DNA of 64,000 bases from Nocardia blacklockiae (GTDB lineage: Bacteria > Actinomycetota > Actinomycetes > Mycobacteriales > Mycobacteriaceae), in NCBI RefSeq assembly GCF_015477355.1, contig NZ_JADLRJ010000014.1:1-64000 (forward strand), given 5' to 3'. Numbering within the stretch: position 1 is the first letter of the stretch; each line of letters begins with the position of its first letter. Below are positions 16,362 through 23,574 of this stretch, in pieces. The position numbers and the translations under genes are program-made. The notes under the pieces were generated by a model. The model made no database searches and was not told the origin of the DNA. It saw only the letters and a program-made list of their open reading frames with translations.

Positions 16362-16386
16362 CTACCCGGGCATTCGCGACCGAAAC
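16362..16386 (-). promoter_or_regulatory. SigF-type promoter of csbD
   Basis: On the minus strand GTTT, 15 bases, GGGTAG. The expected start near 16355 gives a leader of about 35 bases containing the GGAGGTGA site. The GTTT is also part of the upstream operon's terminator stem (16382-16408). Confidence 0.72.
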
Positions 16387-16408
16387 ACACTGCGCAACAG
16401 TGTGTTTC
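16382..16408 (-). terminator. Terminator of the chaB-DUF6328 operon
   Basis: GAAACACACTG at 16382-16392 pairs perfectly with 16398-16408, loop CGCAA. It starts ten bases after the stop of the DUF6328 gene, reading leftwards. Confidence 0.72.
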
Positions 16409-16417
16409 AGACCACGC

Positions 16418-16957
16418 TCAGGGCTGCTGGCCGGACGGACCGGTCTGTCGGCGCTGATGCCACGGATGCGCCACCCACACGAGGACGAACAGCAGCGCGA
16501 AGGCCGTCCCCGCCACCACCCCGGCCACCGCACCGGCCACGGCGTCGAAGATCAGCACCGCCACACCCGTCAGCGCCATGCCCAGCAGCGCCAGCCCGGT
16601 GAGCGCGAACCGGTGCGCGGCGGCCACCGCGCGCCCCAGCCGGTGCCGGCGGAACAGGATGCGGTGCGCCGCCACCGGAGCGACCAGGAAGACCGTCGCG
16701 GCGATGGACGCCGCCACGGTGGCCAGATACAGCCACCGCATGGGTCGCGAGAGCAGATCGTCGAACTTGGCCTGGAACGGCAGGGTCAGCAGGAACCCGG
16801 TCAGCAGCTGCACACCGGTCTGTACGACGCGGGTCTCCTGGATGAGCGTCGACCAGTTGCGATCCAACCGCTCGGTCCGAGTTTCGTGCCGCGCCTGCCA
16901 ATTCCACGCCTGGTCCCCTCCGGCCGGTGCGCTGTCCGCGGCACCGGCGGCGGTCAT
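16418..16957 (-). CDS. DUF6328-type four-helix membrane protein
   Basis: A 179-residue integral membrane protein. After a hydrophilic N-terminus (residues 1-40, ARHETRTERLDRNWSTLIQE) comes the family signature ETRVVQTGVQLLTGFLLTLPF. Four membrane helices follow, at about residues 50-68, 82-105, 117-137 and 142-165, with an RILFRRH basic loop between. It is recalled as the DUF6328 family, common in actinomycetes and without known function. Its ATG overlaps the chaB stop by four bases (ATGA), so the two are one operon under the promoter at 17466-17490. Confidence 0.82.
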   Translation of the reverse strand: MTAAGAADSAPAGGDQAWNWQARHETRTERLDRNWSTLIQETRVVQTGVQLLTGFLLTLPFQAKFDDLLSRPMRWLYLATVAASIAATVFLVAPVAAHRILFRRHRLGRAVAAAHRFALTGLALLGMALTGVAVLIFDAVAGAVAGVVAGTAFALLFVLVWVAHPWHQRRQTGPSGQQP

Positions 16958-17394
16958 GCCGGGGTCCGCTTGCCGCGACCGCGGGACCGGGCCCGGCGGT
17001 TGTACTTCTCGATGGCCTCGACGAGCTGGTCCTTGGTCATCTTCGAGCGGCCCGAGATCTCCAGCCGCCCGGCGATATCCAGCAGGTGCCGCTTGGACGC
17101 GTTGGCGTCCACGCCCTCGGCGGTCTCGCCCGACGCGTTCGGGCCGCCGCTCTCGGCGCGTTCGTCGGACGGCCCGCGGCGCTCCTTGGCCTCCCAGTGG
17201 TCGCCGACCTTCTCGTAGGAGTGCTTGAGCGCGGCGTAGGCCACCCGGTGCGCCCGCTGCTCGCTGCCGTACTCGCGCAGCGCCGAATCGTGCGTCTCGG
17301 CGAAGATCCGCTGCGCGTGCTCGTCGGACTTGCGCAGCGTGCTCGGCAACTCGGTGGGCTTGGGCGCCCCTCGCTGATCTGTCTTCGGCATCAT
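16954..17394 (-). CDS. ChaB domain protein with C-terminal Rho_N-like domain
   Basis: A 146-residue protein. Residues about 15-70 carry the ChaB signature: LPSTLRKSDEHAQRIFAETHDSAL, a tyrosine-glycine turn, then AYAALKHSYEK. After an acidic linker, residues 100-137 form a small Rho_N/SAP-like helical domain (SKRHLLDIAGRLEISGRSKM, then KDQLVEAIEKYNR) and a basic RARSRGRGKR tail that suggests nucleic acid binding. The ChaB-Rho_N combination is known in actinomycetes but has no defined role. Co-transcribed with the DUF6328 gene. A GATT-N15-GGGTAA promoter upstream suggests SigF control. Confidence 0.87.
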   Translation of the reverse strand: MMPKTDQRGAPKPTELPSTLRKSDEHAQRIFAETHDSALREYGSEQRAHRVAYAALKHSYEKVGDHWEAKERRGPSDERAESGGPNASGETAEGVDANASKRHLLDIAGRLEISGRSKMTKDQLVEAIEKYNRRARSRGRGKRTPA

Positions 17395-17465
17395 CGTCCC
17401 TTTCGCTGTCGGGTGCGGCCGGCGCCGGCCGACGCCGGTCGGACAGGTCGCGTCGTACTCGTCGC

Positions 17466-17490
17466 TTACCCGGCCGGGTGCCGCCCAATC
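17466..17490 (-). promoter_or_regulatory. SigF-like promoter of the chaB operon
   Basis: On the minus strand GATT, 15 bases, GGGTAA, about 70 bases before the chaB start. The -35 deviates from GTTT at one base, as does the NTase-BON promoter. Confidence 0.5.
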
Positions 17491-17520
17491 GGCAACTCGG
17501 GCGGGTACCCGGCCACCGAC

Positions 17521-17545
17521 GTTTCACCGACCCCCTCCCGGCTAT
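17521..17545 (+). promoter_or_regulatory. SigF-like promoter of the FAD-Rieske gene, leaderless
   Basis: GTTT at 17521-17524, 15 bases, GGCTAT at 17540-17545. The start codon is only eight bases beyond the -10, and no ribosome binding site exists, so the transcript should begin at or next to the ATG. Confidence 0.6.
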
Positions 17546-17553
17546 CCGGACGC

Positions 17554-19047
17554 ATGACCTCGATCTGGTTGCGCCGACCCCGTCCACCCGCTCGCCCGCC
17601 TCTCACCCCAGGTCAGCGCTTCGACGTGCTGGTGGTCGGCGGCGGCCTCACCGGGCTGACCACCGCCCTGCTGCTGGCCGAGCGGGACCTGCGCGTCGCG
17701 GTCGTGGAGGCGCGCCGGCTGGGTGCGGTCACCACCGGCAACACCACCGGCAAGGTCAGCCTGCTGCAGGGCACCCGCGCCGGTTCGATCAGCCGCACCC
17801 ACGGCATCCGCGCCCTGCACGACTACCTGGCGGCCAATCGCGCGGGCATGGACTGGCTGCTGCGCTACTGCGACGACCACGCGATCGCAGTGCAGCGCGA
17901 GCCCGCGTACACCTACGCGCAGACGCCCGAGGGCACCGACCTGCTCCGCGCCGAACTCGACGCCACCCGCAAGGCGGGGCTGCCCACCCGCTTCGTCGAC
18001 GACCTCGACGTCCCCTTCCCGGTGCACGGCGCGGTGCGGCTCGACGACCAGGCCCAGCTCGACGCGATCGAGGTGATCGACGCGCTCGCCGCCGATCTCG
18101 ACGCCCGCGGCGTGCCGATCTTCGAGGAGACCCGGGTGCGGGGCCGCGGCGGCGACTCCGGCGCCGACCACGTGCTGCACACCGACCGCGGCGACGTGGC
18201 CGCGCGCACCGTCGTACTCGCCACGGGCACACCGATTCTCGACCGCGGCGGCTTCTTCGCCCGGGTCACCGCGCAACGCTCCTACGCCGCCGCGTTCCGG
18301 GTCACCGAGCCGATCCCGGGCGGCATGTACCTCAGCGCCGACGATCCCACCCGCTCGATCCGCTACGCCCCGACCGAGGACGGCACCCTGCTGCTGGTCG
18401 GCGGCAGCGGACATCCCGTCGGCCGCACCACCGCGGCCCGCGCCCACGCCGACGACGTGGTCGAGTGGACGCGCACCTGGTTCCCCTCCGCCGAACCGGT
18501 GTACCGCTGGTCGGCACAGGACTACCGGGCCGGCGCCCAGCTGCCCTATGCCGGGCCGATCCTGCCCGGCAATCACCGCATCCTGGTCGCCACCGGCTAT
18601 GCCAAGTGGGGGCTGACGAACGCGGTGGCGGCCGCCCACGTCCTCGCCGCCGACATCGCCGGCGAACGGCCGCCGTGGGCGGGGGTGTTCACCACCTGGG
18701 GCCCGCGCGAGCTGGCCGGGCTGCCCACCTTTCTGCGCGACAACGGCGCTGTGGGACTTCGCCTTTCGACCGGCTGGGCCGGCGCCCTCGCCGCCAAGGC
18801 GAGCGACGCCGCACCGCCGGAGGGCACCGGCCGCGTCGAGCGCCGCGGCCTGTCGCCCACCGCGGTCAGCACCGTCGACGGCCGGACCCGCCGCATCTCG
18901 GCGGTCTGCCCGCACCTGGGGGGCGTCCTGTGCTGGAACGACGCCGAACACACCTGGGACTGCCCGCTACACGGGTCCCGCTTCGCCCCGGACGGGACGC
19001 TGCTGGAGGGTCCCGCCACCCACCCGGCGGCGGCCGCCGGCGATTAG
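17554..19047 (+). CDS. FAD-dependent oxidoreductase with C-terminal Rieske domain
   Basis: A 497-residue fusion. Residues about 22-380 are a DAO/glycine-oxidase-like FAD domain: DVLVVGGGLTGLTTALLLAE (Rossmann GxGxxG), VVEARRLGAVTTGNTTGK, TVVLATGTP, and a C-terminal NHRILVATGYAKWGLTNAVAAA that contacts FAD. Residues about 440-485 are a Rieske [2Fe-2S] domain with CPHLGG and CPLHGSRF, giving the Cys-x-His and Cys-x-x-His ligands. This arrangement resembles the CzcO/YhfW class of flavoprotein-Rieske fusions. The iron-sulfur centre would pass electrons to or from FAD. The substrate is unknown. The promoter and start suggest a leaderless SigF-type message. Confidence 0.9.
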   Translation: MTSIWLRRPRPPARPPLTPGQRFDVLVVGGGLTGLTTALLLAERDLRVAVVEARRLGAVTTGNTTGKVSLLQGTRAGSISRTHGIRALHDYLAANRAGMDWLLRYCDDHAIAVQREPAYTYAQTPEGTDLLRAELDATRKAGLPTRFVDDLDVPFPVHGAVRLDDQAQLDAIEVIDALAADLDARGVPIFEETRVRGRGGDSGADHVLHTDRGDVAARTVVLATGTPILDRGGFFARVTAQRSYAAAFRVTEPIPGGMYLSADDPTRSIRYAPTEDGTLLLVGGSGHPVGRTTAARAHADDVVEWTRTWFPSAEPVYRWSAQDYRAGAQLPYAGPILPGNHRILVATGYAKWGLTNAVAAAHVLAADIAGERPPWAGVFTTWGPRELAGLPTFLRDNGAVGLRLSTGWAGALAAKASDAAPPEGTGRVERRGLSPTAVSTVDGRTRRISAVCPHLGGVLCWNDAEHTWDCPLHGSRFAPDGTLLEGPATHPAAAAGD

Positions 19048-19066
19048 CCCACGGTTCGCAGGGTAG
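19042..19066 (+). promoter_or_regulatory. SigF-like promoter of the NTase-BON gene, leaderless
   Basis: GATT, 15 bases, GGGTAG at 19061-19066. The ATG at 19076 lies nine bases beyond the -10. The -35 overlaps the end of the FAD-Rieske coding region. Confidence 0.5.
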
Positions 19067-19075
19067 GTCCTCACC

Positions 19076-19903
19076 ATGGTGAAGACCATCGACCAGCTGC
19101 TGGAGACCCTGACCCGGGTCGCCAACGCGCTGCTGGCGAGTGAGGTTCCGTTCGCGGTCGCGGGCGGCTGCGCGGTGTACGCGCGCGGCGGGCCGCCCTC
19201 GGACCACGACGTCGACATCTTCGTCAAGCCCGCCGACGTCGACCGCGCGCGCCGGACCCTGACCGACATCGGCCTGCGTCCGGTCGATCCGCCCGAGGAC
19301 TGGCTGACCAAGGCCTACGATGGAGACACCTTGGTGGACTTGATCTTCCGGCCCAACTATCGCTCCGTGAACGACGCGCTGTTCGGCCGGACGACGTGGA
19401 TGCGGATCGGTCCCACCGCGGCGCCCGTGGTCAGCGCCACCGATCTGATGGTCGACAAGGTCATGGTGCTCGATCCGCACCGTCTCGATCTCACCGGACT
19501 GCTGTGCATCGCCCGCGCGCTGCGCGAGCAGGTGGACTGGCCGCGGGTGCGGGAGGAGACCGAGATGTCGCCGTACGCGCGCGCGTTCCTGGGTCTCCTC
19601 GACGATCTGGGTGTCAGCAACAAAGGAGACATGATGACCGATCCCGACAGCGACATGCTGCCGCAGTATCTGGTGGCGAACCTGCGGCGGGCCTTCGCCG
19701 AGGACCCGCGCACCGCGGAACTCGGTGTGCACGTGACGATCCGGGGCGACGCGGTGGTGCTCAGCGGCGACGTCGCCAGCGCCCAGTGCCGCGAACAGCT
19801 ACAGGACGTCGTGCGCGAGCACGTGCCGAAACTGCGGGTGCACAACGACGTCCGGGTCACCAGCAACGCGGCCCCGACCGCCACCGAGCACCTGGACCGA
19901 TGA
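19076..19903 (+). CDS. Nucleotidyltransferase-fold protein fused to a BON domain
   Basis: A 275-residue fusion. Residues 1-180 are a minimal nucleotidyltransferase fold: VPFAVAGGCAVYARGG, then DHDVDIFV with Asp45 and Asp47 as the metal-binding pair, and LVDLIFRP with a third Asp. Residues about 190-265 are a BON domain (LRRAFAEDPRTAELGVHVTI, then GDAVVLSGDVAS and VREHVPKLRVHNDVRV), usually linked to membrane or envelope stress. At the junction AAAGGAG followed by ATGATG at 19631-19636, in frame, gives a textbook internal start. The cell could therefore make a free BON protein as well as the fusion. A metallophosphoesterase follows. Confidence 0.82.
   Translation: MVKTIDQLLETLTRVANALLASEVPFAVAGGCAVYARGGPPSDHDVDIFVKPADVDRARRTLTDIGLRPVDPPEDWLTKAYDGDTLVDLIFRPNYRSVNDALFGRTTWMRIGPTAAPVVSATDLMVDKVMVLDPHRLDLTGLLCIARALREQVDWPRVREETEMSPYARAFLGLLDDLGVSNKGDMMTDPDSDMLPQYLVANLRRAFAEDPRTAELGVHVTIRGDAVVLSGDVASAQCREQLQDVVREHVPKLRVHNDVRVTSNAAPTATEHLDR
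19622..19636 (+). promoter_or_regulatory. Internal ribosome binding site and in-frame start
   Basis: AAAGGAG at 19622-19628 followed by in-frame ATGs at 19631 and 19634, exactly at the boundary between nucleotidyltransferase and BON domains. A free BON protein of about 90 residues could start here. Confidence 0.55.
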
Positions 19904-19955
19904 GCGCGTCCGTCCGGCCCGCACCGTACACCGTTCCGCCACAGGAGGATGCATC

Positions 19956-20720
19956 ATGCGCATAGCCGCGGTAGGCGACGTCCATCTCGGCACGGACTCG
20001 GCGGGGCAGCTGCGCCCGGCCCTGAACGAGCTGCCCCGCTGCGCCGACGTGCTGCTGCTCGCCGGCGATCTCACCCGGCACGGCACGCTGGACGAAGCGC
20101 GCGTCGTCGCCGCGGAATTCGAGAACCTGGCGGTGCCGGTGCTCGCGGTGCTCGGCAACCACGACCACCACAGCGACGCGCAGGACGAGATCTCCGCGCT
20201 GCTCACCGACCACGGCATCACCGTCCTCGAAGGCACCGCCGCCACCCTCACCATCGACGGGCACACGCTCGGGGTGGCGGGCACCAAGGGCTTCGGCGGC
20301 GGTTTCGCCGGCAAGTGCGCCAGCGTCTTCGGTGAGCGGATCATGCGCGAATTCGCCTCGCACACCGTCGATCTCGCCGACGCGCTGCACGACGCTCTGC
20401 GGGGACTGGACACCGATGTGACGCTGGCACTCACGCACTACTCGCCCGTCAGCGACACCCTGCACGGCGAACCCCGCGAGATCTACCCGTTCCTCGGCTC
20501 GTACCTGCTAGGCGAGGCGATCGACCAGGGTGGGGTAGACCTCGCGCTGCACGGCCACGCGCACGCCGGCTGCGAGAGCGGCACCACGCCGGGCGGGGTC
20601 CGGGTCCGCAATGTCGCGCAACCCGTGATCCACGCCGCCTTCGCCGTCTACGAACTCGCCCCGCACGACGACGCCCGCACACCGGCGCTGGCCGCCGACG
20701 GAGCCGCCGCGACACGCTGA
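19956..20720 (+). CDS. Calcineurin-like metallophosphoesterase
   Basis: A 254-residue dimetal phosphoesterase. All five family motifs are visible: GDVHLG (residues 7-12), GDLTRHG, GNHDHH, a histidine in ALTHYSP, and GHAHAG. These bind two metal ions and hydrolyse phosphomono- or diesters. No signal peptide is present, so it is cytoplasmic. AGGAGG stands seven bases before the ATG. The gene lies 52 bases after the NTase-BON gene in the same direction and may be co-transcribed. Its stop is four bases from that of the converging CBS gene. The substrate cannot be told from sequence. Confidence 0.9.
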   Translation: MRIAAVGDVHLGTDSAGQLRPALNELPRCADVLLLAGDLTRHGTLDEARVVAAEFENLAVPVLAVLGNHDHHSDAQDEISALLTDHGITVLEGTAATLTIDGHTLGVAGTKGFGGGFAGKCASVFGERIMREFASHTVDLADALHDALRGLDTDVTLALTHYSPVSDTLHGEPREIYPFLGSYLLGEAIDQGGVDLALHGHAHAGCESGTTPGGVRVRNVAQPVIHAAFAVYELAPHDDARTPALAADGAAATR

Positions 20721-20724
20721 GGCG

Positions 20725-21141
20725 TCACTCCGCGGAGACGGCGCCGACCACCCGGCCGGTCTGCGAATCACCCAGGGCCCGAGCCACATCCGCCTGCGCG
20801 ACGATGCCCACCAGCCGGTCGCCGTCCAGCACCGGGACGCGGCGCACCTGATGCTCGGACATCACCTCGCACACCGCCGACACGTCGTCGTCGGCCCGCA
20901 CCACCACGGGCGGGCCCTGGCCGAGTTCGCCGGCGTCGACACCGAGCGGGTCCAGTCGCCGCGCGACCACCTTCACCACGATGTCGCGATCGGTCAGCAT
21001 GCCCTTCAACCGGCCGTCCTCGCCGCAGATCGGCAGCGCGCCGACATCCAGTTCGGCCATCCGGCGCGCCGCGTCGGCCACGGTGTCGCTGGATCGGACG
21101 CACTGGACATCCGGGGTCATGAGGTCGCGTGCGGTGGTCAT
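20725..21141 (-). CDS. Tandem CBS-domain protein (HRP1-like)
   Basis: A 138-residue protein made of two CBS motifs. The first runs from ARDLMTPDVQCVRSSDTVADAARRM to LKGMLTDRDIVVKVVA; the second from VVVRADDDVSAVCEVMSEHQVRRVPV to VGIVAQADVARALG. CBS pairs bind adenine nucleotides; the stand-alone form is like hypoxic response protein 1 of Mycobacterium tuberculosis, a dormancy/stress protein. GAGGAGG lies five bases before the ATG. A SigF-like promoter (GTGT-N15-GGGTAG) lies upstream, back to back with the promoter of the divergent glycosyltransferase. Confidence 0.9.
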   Translation of the reverse strand: MTTARDLMTPDVQCVRSSDTVADAARRMAELDVGALPICGEDGRLKGMLTDRDIVVKVVARRLDPLGVDAGELGQGPPVVVRADDDVSAVCEVMSEHQVRRVPVLDGDRLVGIVAQADVARALGDSQTGRVVGAVSAE

Positions 21142-21196
21142 CGGTACCTCCTCGCATCGTGGGTGGGCCGCCCGCGCGGGCGACTCTCTCCCCCGC

Positions 21197-21221
21197 CTAC
21201 CCGGCCGATCCCCGCGTACAC
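21197..21221 (-). promoter_or_regulatory. SigF-like promoter of the CBS gene
   Basis: On the minus strand GTGT, 15 bases, GGGTAG, about 55 bases before the CBS start. The -35 deviates at one base. It is head to head with the promoter at 21232-21256. Confidence 0.5.
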
Positions 21222-21231
21222 CAGGCCCCCG

Positions 21232-21256
21232 GTTTCAGTGCGCGGTCCCCGGGCAT
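21232..21256 (+). promoter_or_regulatory. SigF-like promoter of the glycosyltransferase, leaderless
   Basis: GTTT at 21232-21235, 15 bases, GGGCAT at 21251-21256, with the ATG at 21266, nine bases beyond the -10. Confidence 0.5.
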
Positions 21257-21265
21257 CCGGCGGAT

Positions 21266-22297
21266 ATGAGCGCTCCCGCCGATTCGCGCGCAGCACCGCT
21301 GAACGTGCTGGTCTGGCACGTCCAAGGGCCCTGGACGACCTCGTTCGCGCAGGGCCCGCACCGCTGTCTGCTGCCGACGGATCCCGCGCTGGGCGAATGG
21401 GGGCTCGGACGCGCGGGCAGAGCGTGGCCCGACCGCGTCGTCGAAGTCGCGCCGGAAGACCTCCGCGACACCGAGGTCGACGTGGTGGTGCTGCAGCGCC
21501 CCGGCGAACTCGACCTGGCCCGGGAGTGGCTGGGCCGGGTGCCCGGCGTCGACGTGCCCGCCGTCTACGTCGAGCACAACACGCCGCGCGAGCACGCCGC
21601 GCTCACCCGGCACCCGCTGGCCGACCGCACCGACATCCCGCTCGTGCACGTCACCCACTTCAATCGGCTGATGTGGGACAACGGGCGCTGCCCGACCGAG
21701 GTGATACCGCACGGCGTCCCCGATCCCGGGCACCGGTACACCGGCGAGCTGGCGCGGGTGGCCACGATCGTCAACGAGCCGGTGCGCCGCGGGCGCATCA
21801 CCGGCACCGATCTGCTCGGCCCGCTCTCGGACGCGGCGCCCGTCGACGTCTTCGGCGTCGACACCGAGGACGCGGCCCTGGCGGTGGAACGCCCGCCCGG
21901 CCGGGTGTGCGGGATGGGCGAGCTGGAACAGACCGCGCTGCACCGGGAATTGGGCCGGCACCGCGTCTTCGCGCACACTCCGCGCTGGACCTCGCTGGGC
22001 CTGTCGGTGATCGAGGCGATGTACCTCGGGATGCCGATCGTCGCGGTCGGCACCACCGAGACCGCCACGGCCATTCCGGCCGACGCCGGGGTGGTGTCCA
22101 CCGATCCCGACATTCTCGCCGAGGCCGTGCGCCAGTTCCTCGCCGAACCGGTGTTCGCCGAGATCACCGGGAAATCGGCGCGGCACTGGGCCCAGGCCAA
22201 TTTCGGCATCGCCGAATTCGTGCGCCGGTGGGATCGGCTGCTGTCCGACGTGACGGGCCGCGCGCACCAGCTCACCACACAGGAAGGACAGTGCTGA
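21266..22297 (+). CDS. Glycosyltransferase, GT-B fold (family 4-like)
   Basis: A 343-residue glycosyltransferase. The N-terminal domain has VLVWHVQGPWTTSFAQGPH and VVVLQRPGELDLAREWL. The linker has VPAVYVEHNTPREHA, VHVTHFNRLMW and VIPHGVPDPGHRY. The C-terminal domain ends with the donor-binding E-x7-E-like stretch TSLGLSVIEAMYLGMPIVAVGTTE. Sequence order matches GT4-type enzymes that use nucleotide sugars. It would modify a glycan, glycolipid or small molecule in the cytoplasm. The following UsfY-like gene overlaps it by one base (TGATG), so they form an operon under a SigF-like promoter. Confidence 0.87.
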   Translation: MSAPADSRAAPLNVLVWHVQGPWTTSFAQGPHRCLLPTDPALGEWGLGRAGRAWPDRVVEVAPEDLRDTEVDVVVLQRPGELDLAREWLGRVPGVDVPAVYVEHNTPREHAALTRHPLADRTDIPLVHVTHFNRLMWDNGRCPTEVIPHGVPDPGHRYTGELARVATIVNEPVRRGRITGTDLLGPLSDAAPVDVFGVDTEDAALAVERPPGRVCGMGELEQTALHRELGRHRVFAHTPRWTSLGLSVIEAMYLGMPIVAVGTTETATAIPADAGVVSTDPDILAEAVRQFLAEPVFAEITGKSARHWAQANFGIAEFVRRWDRLLSDVTGRAHQLTTQEGQC

Positions 22298-22632
22298 TGT
22301 CCGGCACTTCGAAAGACTCCGCCACCTTTTCCGACGCACCGGGTTCCGGCCGGCGCCGCCGCTACTCCCCCGACACGAAACGCACCAGCCGCTCGCGCGC
22401 CGGCGAGTCGGTGGCCGACGCCCGCAACTGGCCGGGACTGACGCTGGTGGCCGTCGGCCTCGTCGCGCTCGCCGGCACGCTCACCGCCGCCGGCTACGGC
22501 TTCAACGGCTGGGCGATCGTCGGCGTCATCGTCACCGTGGTCTGCCTGCTGGGCGGCGCGGCGCTCGTGATGGTGGAACACCGGCGGATCCGGGCGCGGG
22601 CCGGCGGCCTGCGCGATCCGGGCGGGCACTGA
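22297..22632 (+). CDS. Small two-helix membrane protein, UsfY-like
   Basis: A 111-residue protein with a basic, Ser-rich N-terminus (residues 1-45) and two membrane helices at about 49-70 and 75-95, ending VEHRRIRARAGG. The layout (Thr/Arg-rich start, GES, a Pro-Gly-Leu entry into the first helix, and an EHRRxR motif after the second) matches my recollection of UsfY, a small mycobacterial protein encoded next to usfX-sigF. Here it is about 13 kb from sigF but behind a SigF-like promoter, in an operon with a glycosyltransferase. The family call is by recall and should be checked. Confidence 0.6.
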   Translation: MSGTSKDSATFSDAPGSGRRRRYSPDTKRTSRSRAGESVADARNWPGLTLVAVGLVALAGTLTAAGYGFNGWAIVGVIVTVVCLLGGAALVMVEHRRIRARAGGLRDPGGH

Positions 22633-23019
22633 GCGAAAACGCTTCGCTCCCTTCGCGATTGCCGATGGGCCGCGCCGACACGCCCGCCGCGGACCATCGA
22701 TTTCGCCGACTTCGCAGGCCACCGACCGCTTCCGGCGCGCCCCCGCAAATACTTGGAACCGGACACCAAGATCAGTACAGTGGGAACGGGCGAATACCGT
22801 TCCGACACCATCGCCGCAATCCAGATCGCATGTAGCACGCCGGTAAACACTGTCGCAATGTTGTGAAATTCCCATCCACCGGGTGGCGTGGCACCGAATA
22901 GCAACCAACCAGCACTCGAAAAGCACTCTGGCAGTGCATATTCGATGTTGCAGATGCACTTGCATATGCTCGCTACACCGCCCTAAACTCGACCTGCAAG
23001 GCAGTACAGGGGACTACCA
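22633..23019. other. Lower-GC intergenic region with one SigA-type promoter
   Basis: These 387 bases are clearly lower in GC than the surroundings from about 22740 onward. I see no gene in them. A promoter for the following gene stands at 22960-22989. Confidence 0.55.
22960..22989 (+). promoter_or_regulatory. SigA-type promoter of the 23020 gene
   Basis: TTGCAT and TAAACT are 18 bases apart. The predicted start near 22996 leaves a 24-base leader containing AGGGGA just before the GTG at 23020. Confidence 0.5.
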
Positions 23020-23343
23020 GTGAGCCGTCAGGTGAACCGGAGGTCAAATCCGCGCCATCGGTTTCCTCACGGCCTGGCGTCAGGGGCTCGTATGAACCAG
23101 CCAATGGGTCTCGGCCGACTCGGACTTATGGATAGAGACCGGACCGAGCAGCATCACTACTCGCGGGAAACCGCGACCCGATTCGTCATCAACGCGGTCG
23201 AGTCGACCGGCGCGGCCACGCGGGACGATTTCGATATCGATCGCATCGTCACCACCGCGCACGCACAGGTGAACGATTGGGATTTCGACGCGATGCAGCC
23301 GGAAGCATTCTGGCGTATCGCGTCCAGTTTCATTCGGCAGTAA
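23020..23343 (+). CDS. Hypothetical small protein
   Basis: A 107-residue protein starting at GTG 23020, chosen for the AGGGGA site and the promoter upstream. ATGs at 23092 and 23128 are alternatives. The first 35 residues are basic and unstructured. The rest is a compact, mostly helical acidic part (TATRFVINAVESTGAATRDD, then FDIDRIVTTAHAQVNDWDFD and PEAFWRIASSFIRQ) that looks like a real conserved fold. No family is recognised. Codon usage is less GC-extreme than in neighbours, and the gene sits in a lower-GC island. Confidence 0.6.
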   Translation: MSRQVNRRSNPRHRFPHGLASGARMNQPMGLGRLGLMDRDRTEQHHYSRETATRFVINAVESTGAATRDDFDIDRIVTTAHAQVNDWDFDAMQPEAFWRIASSFIRQ

Positions 23344-23574
23344 TACCGGCGCGGCCGCACACGCGGTCTCGCCGATCGCCCGGCTCGGGTGCGCGCTCCG
23401 CGTGGGCGCGCACTCGACCCCGGCGGGCCGGCGCTCGCTACAGCGAGTCGGCGGCTTCCTTCATCATCGCCCGCGACCGCGACGGCGCCTCGCCCTGCCC
23501 TGGTCGGCGGCGTCCTGGCCACCAGCGCCGGCACCATCATGAATACGGTTATCGGACAGTAACTCTCGGAGCGC

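Noticed and set aside
23344-23574. Short hydrophobic frame ending MNTVIGQ before the methyltransferase
   Set aside because: No start with a ribosome binding site and no protein-like upstream part.
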